Positions 55,946 to 64,000 of a DNA stretch of 64,000 nucleotides are shown here, piece after piece (positions within the stretch are counted from its first letter, which is position 1; every line of letters begins with the position of its first letter). Under the pieces are notes generated by a model. The model saw nothing but the letters and a program-made list of their open reading frames with translations, was not told the DNA's origin and ran no database searches. Origin of the DNA: Serripes groenlandicus (taxonomy: Eukaryota > Mollusca > Bivalvia > Cardiida > Cardiidae); NCBI GenBank assembly GCA_031761405.1, contig JASEVX010000007.1:29414859-29478858 (forward strand), written 5' to 3'. The position numbers and the translations under genes are program-made.

Positions 55946-57300
55946 GGTCAAATTACGCCAAATACATCCGCTGTCATGCTGATCTATACCCAAAGAGTCC
56001 ATAAAAAAACCTTAGTTTGCGTAGAAATTAGCGTAATCCATCACCAGAATGTGTTAAATATATGACATTGAGTTTAAATGCATTGTAAACGTGTATAGGC
56101 TGCACTGTAAATGATTTATTTGATGACTTTTAGAATTTTGAGCCTGTTTGAAAGTGAAAGTAGAGAATGCTAAACACCGGTTTTGTCCGGACCCGATTTA
56201 GTCCAAAATGACGGTAACCATTTTCGCCTGGTGAATTCTTTCTTGCATATTGCATGACCCCAAATTATCTTTGGTTTGTTTTCAAGCTTAGAGGTAACTC
56301 TTTTCAATGATAAATGTTGTTCTACATGAGAAACGCTTAGAAAATGTGACAATTGAGGACTGAAACTCGTTGATTTACATGGAAACAATGAAGGAATTTA
56401 TTTGTGGTATTGTAACCTATACTACACATTATACTCGATCAGCAAGAAAGCAACATATTATGTCCCATATGTTATGTTGGAACTGGTGTCAGTTCAAACT
56501 TGTCTAAGTCGAACAACGAGCATAATTTTCATCTGCTTGAACTTGCATCGCCACAATTTACACACGAAAAGGGAGTTTATTTTTGTATATTTGGTCTTTG
56601 GATTTGGTTTTCAACAACAGCATTTTTTTAAGTCCTTCCCACAATGTTTTTTATATGTTTTCAATAATAATTCTTGCACTTATAGAGATTTATTGCCTAT
56701 ATGTTTTCAAAGGCATCGTGTCTGCAGATTTGTTATATTTTGGAAACTGTTGTGCAGTTATATAGGCCTTTTGTTCCATTAAGCACAATTTAAATATACA
56801 TCAAAACTTCGAAGAGTTATCCACATTTGTCGATTATTTTTGTCCGGATATTTCCTCACGTATTATCTAACCTTCTGGAGGCGAACCATGCGTACTGTGG
56901 AACAATCTTGGCATGTAAAGTTTTATAGTTTGCACAATAGATTATATTTTATATAAAAACTTTATTCCGCCTTAAGTAAACATTTCAATTCTGGACGATT
57001 TTTTGTGATGCTTGTTTGGTGGGTTTTCATTAATATGATATGAACCGCATTTAGCGATTTGGGATCTTATTGCAATTGTTAAATTATGAGAAATATATCT
57101 TTTTGTAAAATTGTTTCCATAAGTCGTCGGCTGGAGATGCGTCAAAAACCTCAGCTTTTTGGAAATGGTAAGCATACAATCTACATGTATATAACTTTGG
57201 TCTGGATCTACGAATGACGTCTTTTGACAATATCCAGTTCCGCCGAACAATGAGAGCATCCACCATAAGTACGATGATTGACGTTCGTTTCAGTGACCCC
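55946..57300. other. Spacer, unit 2 copy of 32,703-35,579 without the foldback
   Basis: Non-coding. The foldback empty site is at about 56,808-56,822 (ACTTCGAAGAGTTATCC); five extra bases (GAAGA) precede the GTTATC target relative to unit 1. Short frames at 56,402-56,782 and on the minus strand are not conserved with unit 1. Confidence 0.65.
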
Positions 57301-57478
57301 GTTTGAACCCTTTCGCACATACAATACATCTACAGCAGAAGACTTTGAAACATCTTGACATATGTATGGACAATCTCTGTAAAGTTATGTATAATCGTTG
57401 ATTGAAAAAGGTTAACATTTCGTGGCCAAAGGAGAAATGGATCGTTATCAGATTTTCAAAAGACTTCTGTTTCAACAA
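57301..57478 (+). mobile_element. TTAA-type MITE, old (orthologue of 35,580)
   Basis: GTTTGAACCCTTTCGCACAT, CAGCAGAAGACTTTGAAACA, GGCCAAAGGAGAAATGG and GACTTCTGTTTCAACAA. The right end is missing. Confidence 0.6.
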
Positions 57479-58157
57479 TTTGATCTCGACATTTCTCGAG
57501 TAGTCTTGCTATGAAATAATCAAAAAGTGGAGATGAATATAAAGTAAGATTAGATATCACGAATGCGCAGACTTATCATTGTCTACATTGTTTGAAGTTG
57601 TGTTAAGTAGATTCAAGACATGTTATTTAAAGTTGCATATAAGGGAGTTACGAGTACATGGTATGGCAATGTATCCGCAAGTGCTAGTCAAAATATGTAT
57701 ATTGATTGGTTGATTCGTGTACCAAATGTCCGTGCGTTCCGTTCTGATAATCGGAATATTCGTCCAAGTTCGTTTTATTGTGACGCCAATTGCTATCATT
57801 AACGACACATGGCGACAGGGAGAGAAGTCCCTACTTCTATTTGAAAAATATTCGGTAAGATCCGATCCTGTTCTCTGGACGTAACTAACGAATGACCGAG
57901 TCAGGAAGCAAACCAACGACCCATAGATTGACAGCCCTCTACGTTTGTGACCGACTTAGAGTTCGCAGTTCTATAGTTTCTATTTTTCTCTAATTTGGAT
58001 AAAAGTTTCCAACCAGTACGGATTAAATTGGCATATCTATACCCACGCAATTCGTATGCATGAAACGACCTTTTTTGACTTGAAGTAATTCAGTTATTTT
58101 TTTCGTTTTTTTATATTACATAGGAGCATATATTGGAATTTAACGATCTGAACTTCT
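57479..58157. other. Spacer with the empty site of the 36,101 MITE
   Basis: Collinear with 35,937-36,818. The unoccupied TTAA lies near 57,628 (GTTATTTAAAGTTGCATA). A SINE-like remnant lies near 57,890-57,960. The 60-97-codon frames are not conserved. Confidence 0.6.
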
Positions 58158-58322
58158 TCCACCATGCGATAAATGTGTAGCCGACGACTTTGAAAACATC
58201 TAGAAACTGTGGAAAATATCAACACGTAAATGTTCATCATGAGCAATTTCTCCTTTTGCCACAAAGTTTAAATGTCGTCTGCTGCAGAGGCGTCAACATG
58301 CGTATATATGTTGTAAAGGGTT
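58158..58322 (+). mobile_element. TTAA-type MITE, old (orthologue of 36,819)
   Basis: TTCCACCATGCGATAAATGT, GCCGACGACTTTGAAAAC, ATCATGAGCAATTTCTCC and TGCTGCAGAGGCGTC. Confidence 0.7.
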
Positions 58323-58683
58323 CTATGAAGTTTGACGATTTCACCTCGTATATTCACTGGATAAATTACGAAGAAATGTAATGAACTGCAATCATCATGT
58401 CTAGGAGTCGAATTTTCCTTTATAATGATACTACCTTATTGCTTAACCTTTGTAGGACCCAACTTCAACATTATGATTAATTTAATTTGCAATTTATATC
58501 AAGAAGATCAGAATGACCTTTTTAAAATCAATGGATGAATACATGAACTGAGAGACTCGAGTTTCACTCATTAAAAGTGTGCATTCCGATCCTGATCCAC
58601 AGTATAATATAAATAATTATTCATAACAGTTAATTTATGATCAGAATTAAAGGTACTGTCTCACGGGTGTTTTAGTCAATATT

Positions 58684-58754
58684 TCCACGCGTTACGGTAA
58701 TCCTTTCCACCCGTTACGGTAATTCTTTCCACCCGTTACGGTTATCCTTTCCAC
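58684..58754 (+). repeat. ~23-bp tandem repeat, about three copies
   Basis: CCACCCGTTACGGTAATCCTTT and close variants, starting from a CCACGCGTTACGG unit. Unit 1 (37,930) has a single CCCCATTACTGTACTCCTTT. Confidence 0.88.
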
Positions 58755-58946
58755 CATACAGCACTTTTTCAGCAGCCGTCTTTGAAAAGATTTAGGCAAA
58801 GCTATTTTCAACTCTTTATTATTTCATGTATTTTACATTTTTTAAAAATATATTTAAAAATTTATAATTTCTCTTTTTGCCACAACGCTTTAAAACTTCA
58901 TTTGCTGCAGATGCGTTAAAATTTCACGGTAAATTGGAAAGTGTTA
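58752..58946 (+). mobile_element. TTAA-type MITE (orthologue of 37,943)
   Basis: CCACCATACAGCACTTTTTC, CAGCAGCCGTCTTTGAAAAG, ATTTCTCTTTTTGCCACAACG, TTTGCTGCAGATGCGTTAAA and TTGGAAAGTGTTAA. Confidence 0.68.
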
Positions 58947-59039
58947 AGTGAAAAACAGTGCCAATTTAATTCCAGTAAAGCGTTATGTGTTTTGGGGGGT
59001 TATTTAAACAGCTTAAACATTTGACTTTCTCGGTTTTTC

Positions 59040-59560
59040 TTACAAGTAACATATTGCAATAAATATCAATTATCAAATATCAAGATTAATATCTCATAGT
59101 ACACTAAATATCAAATATCAAGATAAATATTTCATATCGAAATAAATATCAAATTTCACAATATTTATAACAATAAATATAAAATATAAAATATCAAGAT
59201 GAATATCTCGTATCGAAATAAATATCAAAAATTACAAAAGACATCACACTTAATATCACATATCGAAATAAATATCTCATATCGAAATAAATATCTCATA
59301 TCGAAATAAATATCAAATATATGACAATAAATATTAAAATATCAAGATGAATATCTCGTATCGTAATAAATATAAAAAATTACAATAGACATCACAATAA
59401 ATATCACATGTCACAATTAATATCAAATATAACAATCAATATCACAGTAAATATCGAATATCACATTAAAATATAAAGTATCCCAATAAATATCAAACAT
59501 CACACTAAATATAATAATACATATCAGATATCAGACAATTACAGGGCATAAATCCACAAT
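59040..59560. repeat. AT-rich degenerate repeat (AAATATCAAATATCA...)
   Basis: About 30 variations on AATAAATATC.AATATCA, including three direct CATATCGAAATAAATATCT units near 59,260-59,310. Present only in unit 2, within the LINE fragment. Confidence 0.9.
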
Positions 59561-59716
59561 ATTGATCTAACAATGTATGATATACTTAGTTTTTAGACCC
59601 AACCATCTTTAGACGGAGCCCCTTTGAACCATCTCCCTTTGACACAGATTAAAATATACGAAGTAAGTGACAGAAGTTGTAATAACTATTCAGAATTGTT
59701 TGAATGCGCAGTGGGT

Positions 59717-59906
59717 TTAATCCTTTCCCTCATACGACAATTCTGCAGCAGACGACTTTGAACATATTTTGTCGAAAAAAAGAAAATCTCTATAATTAAA
59801 TGGATAACCTATGACTAAAAGTGGAAAACATTGTGGCAAAAGCAGAAAATGCTCGTTCTGAGCAATTTCTTCTTTTGTCACTATGTTTTCAAAAAGCCGT
59901 CTGCTG
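59717..59906 (+). mobile_element. TTAA-type MITE, 3' end cut by LINE sequence
   Basis: TTTAATCCTTTCCCTCATAC, GCAGCAGACGACTTTGAACA, GGCAAAAGCAGAAAATGCTC, GAGCAATTTCTTC and CCGTCTGCTG, then directly GTAATTTCACATAT of the LINE. The right terminus is lost. Confidence 0.78.
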
Positions 59907-60152
59907 GTAATTTCACATATATATAATGTTCTCCCTTTTCCTAGAAGATCTAGAACTTTTCCTTGTGGACAATATTAATTCTGGGCTTACGATAGATGTT
60001 ATTACATTTATTCTTATTTTATTTGCCTATGACATGGTATTTCTCGGAAATAGCCCTGATGATCAATATGTAAGATACGTACTGCTCAACGTGGGTTCTC
60101 TCAGTAAATGTTAGTAAGACACAGATTATGGTTTTTAGGAAGGGGATGTTTT

Positions 60153-60508
60153 TGTAGCACTCTGGCCAGCTACATCAAATTGTCCACGAGGAAAACACAG
60201 GTAAATAAACGAGATCGTATAGTGATACATTTATTTATTTATTTAAATAGGTAAACTAGAGTCTCATGACTCTCTCTCTCAAGCCTGTCCATCACTCTCT
60301 GACTCTCCCCAGTGCCCATGCCTCTCCTCCCTATCTCTGTATGTCTCTCTATATATGCAATGTCTCTCTCTCCGCTTCCTCAAAAACATACATTTATATA
60401 CTACAGGGCTGGCGCCGTATACACGTGATATCCCGTATATAGTTATACCCTCAATGGATCTAATATCTCACGTGTTTACCTCTATAGCTCTACCCTCATT
60501 GTGTTACA
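60153..60508. mobile_element. Probable solo LTR (356 bp)
   Basis: It begins TGTAGCACTCTGGCC and ends GTGTTACA, the TG...CA form of retroviral-type LTRs. It is flanked by GTTTT and GTTTA, a 4-5 base target duplication with one change. Unit 1 has GGGAAGGTTTAAGAGCAAATG at 38,395-38,415 without it. Inside are a CT-rich microsatellite (CTCTCTCTCTC) and TATATA-type boxes. No internal region, primer-binding site or coding part is visible. Confidence 0.7.
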
Positions 60509-61531
60509 GTTTAAGAGCAAATGAAAAATAGTCTTTTAAAGATAAACTCCTAGACATAGTAAATGACTTTAACTTCCTTGGTTTTGTTTTTACAGGATCG
60601 TTTGTATTAAATGATAATTGCATTGTGGGAAAAGGAGTAAAAGCATTAAACGCACTGTTAGTCAATATTAAACAATAAAACTTTAATGTCGACACTCTTT
60701 GTCAACTGTTTGATTCCTTTGTTGGATCAACACTGCTCTATGCATGCTAAATTAGTGGATTCTCAAAGTCAAAGCAAATCGAACGAGTTCACCTTAAATT
60801 CCTAAAATATATTTTACGCGTAAAGCAATCTATAAGTAATATGGGTACTTATGGGGAATTAGGTAGTTATCCGTTGTATATAATTAGATATTGCTGCATT
60901 ATCAAGTATTGGTGTAAAATAATAGACACGGATAATTAAATTATAAAACGTTTATACCACACAATATGCTTGAAGATTGTGAAAAAGGTTTGAACTCTCA
61001 TCACACCATTTAAAGGTAGAGTCCGGACGTTATGCAGGTCAATATGTTAACTATAACCAGAAACTGTGTACTTTTTGTGAACAAAATGACATAGAAGACG
61101 AGCATCATTTTGTTTTAATTTGTCCGGCTTAAGCTAATAGTAGAACTAAATATTAAAAACATACTATACAACCAAGCCATGTGTCTATAAATTTGTCGAA
61201 CTCTTATAAGGTAATAACAAGGAAACATTGACGAGATTGGCTAAATGTATCCGAGAGGTATCTATTCTACGTTTGACAGTTACTCATAGAAATTAATCCT
61301 ACATTAATCATGAAAGAACATTTTTACATTGCTTTGTACATAACACAAGTATGAAGTATATAGTCTACATATATAACTATCTATGTTTTGTTTATCCTCG
61401 TATATGTATGCGTAATGTATTGGGTTATAAAGAATTAATGATTATAACCCATTCATGATTTTGTTAAAATAAGTATACACTTGTTTGTATGTAACTTAAA
61501 AGTTACAAACTAAAGAATATCTATCTGTCTA

Positions 61532-62705
61532 CAAAAGTTATGGGATTATAGTCACTCAGTTTATTGAATTCTACAGATCCCAGCTGTTTTGTTTGACTAT
61601 TAATTTCATTTGAATTGCAGAATTGTCTTCATCGCAAAAGAACAGGTGTCAAATAAAATCGTCGTGTATTTTTTGATGCTTTTTAATGAATTTCAAATTG
61701 TTGATCTCCATCTGGAGTTCAGCAACTTTAATATACACCCGCAAAAAAGCCTCCATGAACCGATTTGAAAGTTCATTGGTAAATATGATTAATCACCTTC
61801 ATTAATACCTGTCACGACTGTGTTATCAATTTATTTTCAAATCAAAGACATGTGGCTGTTCAAATAGATTGAACATTTTGCAGCCGTCCACCCCCTAAAT
61901 AAAAACACACCCCACAACGACAATCAAACCACCCAACCCAATGGATTTAATCTTTCACTGTCTACCATAACATGTTGATTATTGCAAATATAACATAATA
62001 TATTATTAAATGATGAGTCTATCCTCTGGGTACACACACTGCCTTCTTCTACAAGTTTACTGTCCTACATGCACGGAAGTTAACGTGCCGCAGACCATTT
62101 GGGAGCCACGAAACCTAATAACCTAAACTCTTATATATATATTACAAAGAAAGCACTCAGGAACCATTAACACCGTTTATAAAAGTAAGTCCGATCCCAT
62201 TCTCTCTATTAAATAAGCCACCCATGGAAAACGGTCAATCGGACTTTCGTGAACAGTGTAGAGCCAGATCAGCGTGTATATCCGCGTAATCTTTTAACAG
62301 GTCATTAACAAAAGATTTTTTGAAAGTTACATGAGTTGTAAGTTTTAACTTAAAATACCTCTTGATCTGAACATACACTAGTCATGAATGCAAACGTGTA
62401 CCTCTTCTCCCATGACGGGCTACACTAGTCTACATTTGGCCTCTCTAATATGTTTGTGATTATTTTAATTCCGTTTTCAACTTATCATTCGTGGAATAAC
62501 ACATCAGGACGTTCAACCTAGCACCAATATGCCTAGTCAGTTTATATTTGTCTGTTCTGTTTAAATTGCATGTCTTACATACAGCACAAGTAGGGTCTAA
62601 TCACCTCATTTTCAAAGGCAAAACACGTTGGTTCGTCGACCTATAGAACTCTGCTTTGCGGGTTTTGTATAACGACCGGTAAGTGTTATGTTATGTTATG
62701 TTATG
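61532..62705. other. Spacer, unit 2 copy of 39,680-39,844 and 42,055-42,889
   Basis: Joined at about 61,690 without the 2.2 kb present in unit 1. A unit-2-only stretch near 62,205-62,405 (GTGTAGAGCCAGATCAGCGTGTATATCCGCG) recalls a TGAGCC-MITE fragment. A (TATGT)n tract at 62,685-62,705 abuts the next MITE. No gene. Confidence 0.55.
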
Positions 62706-62914
62706 TTAACCCTTTCCCACATACAAAAAAATCCGCAGCAGATCAATTTAAACATATTTCGGCAAAAATATGAATATTCTCTCTATATGCGAAAATATAA
62801 TTATTGAATAGAGTTGAAAACATTGTGACAAAAAAGGGTAAATGAGTAAATTCGCCTTTCGTCACAATGTTTTCAAAGGTCGACGTCAGAAAGCGTCTGC
62901 ATGTGGGAAAGAGT
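62706..62914 (+). mobile_element. TTAA-type MITE (orthologue of 42,890)
   Basis: TTAACCCTTTCCCACATACA, CCGCAGCAGATCAATTTAAAC, GAAAACATTGTGACAAAAAAGGG, CGTCACAATGTTTTCAAAGGTCG and GCATGTGGGAAAGAGT. The hairpin tip and CTGCAGAGG are deleted. Confidence 0.8.
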
Positions 62915-63045
62915 CACTGCAAACGGCGTGATATAACTGAAATGCTGTTTTTGCTATCGAGTATTTGCAACCGAGTAGCGAACAATATAGACGCATACCA
63001 GGCTGCACAAACGTGCGTGCTGACTTCAGTCGACACCGTTCGTAT

Positions 63046-63204
63046 ATGAGCTGTCCCGCGAGAAAACCAACTGTATGGCCTCTGCGTAATGCACAGGAGG
63101 CGAAACCTGTCTATCCGGGTAAGCCTGCATGGAATGCTTAGGATGATCCGGGTCGATACTTTACGCAGAGAACACAATGTTGGTTTTCTCGCGGGAAGGC
63201 TCAT
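63046..63204. mobile_element. TGAGCC-type MITE with internal deletion
   Basis: ATGAGCTGTCCCGCGAGAAAA and TTTTCTCGCGGGAAGGCTCAT retain both ends, but about 105 bases present at 43,250-43,512 are missing (CTGCGTAATG joins CACAGGAGGCG). Confidence 0.8.
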
Positions 63205-63562
63205 ATGTCAATGTTAATAATTACCCACATGCCGACGTATTTTCATGCATGTGCAGCAGACGACTTTTGAAAACAGTGTATAAACAGGTAAAATTGTTTA
63301 TGCTAAGTAATTTAACATTTTGCCACATTGGTCCCAACACTTATAAAGCGAGAAAGGCTGGCAGAGCTTCCCTTATTGTGATAATAGAAGATTGATATGT
63401 CTGTATCTTTTCGAATAGATTGAGATTAATTATATTACAATCGGTGCGTCGGTTGTTATCCCATCCCCTACTAAAGGTTATATTGCGTTGACTTATCAGC
63501 ACTTGGTCTTTCCTAAGGATTCGCGTCAGGCGATAATGAAACCTTTCTTGCATGTTGACGAA

Positions 63563-63762
63563 TTTGTTGATTAATTTGGAGGCATCTGCTGCAGACGACT
63601 TTTGAAAACATCGGGGAAAAGAGAAGTTGTACAATGTGTCCAATATCTCCATAAATCACATTCTTTCAAACTCTAATCAATAATTAAACTTTTTTTGTAG
63701 ATATATTCCGCGTTTTATTTAAAGTCGTGTACTGCAGATTTGTTGTATGAAGGAAATGGATA
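63563..63762. mobile_element. TTAA-type MITE remnant (orthologue of 44,091)
   Basis: TTAATTTGGAGGCATCTGCTGCAGACGAC, TTTTGAAAACATCGGGG and GTCGTGTACTGCAGATTTGTTGTATGAAGGAAATGGA. The terminus is eroded. Confidence 0.62.
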
Positions 63763-64000
63763 AAACCACTTTCAGCCCTCGTGCGCATATCAAAATCACG
63801 AAGACAATAATCATGATCATATATCCATGATGAAGGAGGCAGCATTCTACATTAAATCTTTCCAAATATATGCAAATCTACAAATTGAATTCACCGTGGC
63901 CGAGTCATGGTGGAGTGCCCGCGACAAGACACACTTACTAGCCTAGAACTGGTTTGTTTACCCAGGGATCATAAATAAGTGAACCGTCGCCGGTAGATTA

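Larger units (their letters stand above)
58960..61531 (+). pseudogene. Decayed LINE fragment, unit 2 copy, twice interrupted
   Basis: The unit 2 counterpart of 38,161-39,679. A short left piece (to about 59,005) is separated by 0.9 kb of AT-rich repeat and a MITE from the RT part, which resumes at about 59,907 (FLEDLELFLVDNINSGLTID). The catalytic motif reads FAYDM, so one Asp is lost; unit 1 still has LADDM. A probable solo LTR splits it at 60,153-60,508. After that come VGKGVKALNALLVNI, SKSKQIERVHLKFLKYILRV and a Cys segment (LCTFCEQND..DEHHFVLICP). The tail is AAAGAATATCTATCTGTCTAC. Confidence 0.75.
44709..64000. repeat. Segmental tandem duplication, unit 2 (reaches the window end)
   Basis: Second copy of 26,168-44,520 in the same order and orientation. 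It starts in the right-end fragment of a TTAA-type MITE. Specific to unit 2: a 23-bp tandem repeat, the SINE at 45,444, the TGAGCC MITE at 46,430, massive expansion of the 52/53-bp array, an AT-rich block at 59,040 with a MITE at 59,717, and a solo LTR at 60,153. Confidence 0.85.

Overview
The window looks like repeat-dominated, AT-rich intergenic DNA from an animal genome. I see no convincing host protein-coding gene, no rRNA gene and no functional tRNA gene. The repeat content points to a mollusc and probably a bivalve: EN/RT-type LINEs, tRNA-derived SINEs ending in TTTAACGCCGTTTTCAACA on the minus strand, and MITEs with TGAGCCG / AGAAAACCAACAT ends. The species cannot be named from sequence alone. 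Nearly all of the longer open reading frames belong to LINE retrotransposons.

Layout. (1) 1-16,584 (copy A) and about 16,893-21,503 (copy B) are diverged tandem copies of one non-coding segment. Copy A carries a nearly full-length minus-strand LINE (LINE-1, about 3,816-10,121, with ORF1 and ORF2). It also carries a 5'-truncated plus-strand LINE (LINE-2, 10,614-16,533, with a long satellite-rich 3' UTR). Copy B keeps the empty sites of both. A hAT-like element with subterminal CCGGTTAATCG repeats frames most of copy B. (2) 21,504-26,167 is single-copy spacer with a 32-bp minisatellite (22,690-23,300). (3) 26,168-44,708 (unit 1) and 44,709-64,000 (unit 2) are a second tandem segmental duplication of about 18.5-19.3 kb per unit. 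Its edge falls inside a TTAA-flanked MITE. Both units hold the same order of blocks: SINE, MITEs, a 52/53-bp minisatellite, MITEs, a decayed LINE fragment, more MITEs. The minisatellite has about 36 monomers in unit 1 and about 155 in unit 2 (47,755-55,945).

Because each duplicated pair can be aligned by eye, one copy often supplies the pre-insertion site of a mobile element in the other. This supports exact ends and target-site duplications for LINE-2 (ACATAT), a TTAA-specific MITE family (two independent empty sites), a 1.5-kb foldback element (GTTATC) holding a SINE inside a SINE, a 5'-truncated SINE (CGCGTCTCA), a TGAGCC-type MITE and a probable solo LTR (60,153-60,508). Two MITE families with different target sites share almost the same central palindrome (ATTGCTCGTTYTGAGCAAT). 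That is the most unexpected pattern here.

The mobile elements look non-autonomous or disabled. LINE-1 has three in-frame stops, one frameshift and an apparent deletion in its endonuclease. LINE-2 lacks its 5' end and has stops and frameshifts. The older LINE fragments have lost catalytic residues. An assembly artefact, with two haplotypes placed in tandem, is a real alternative explanation for both duplications and should be tested first.
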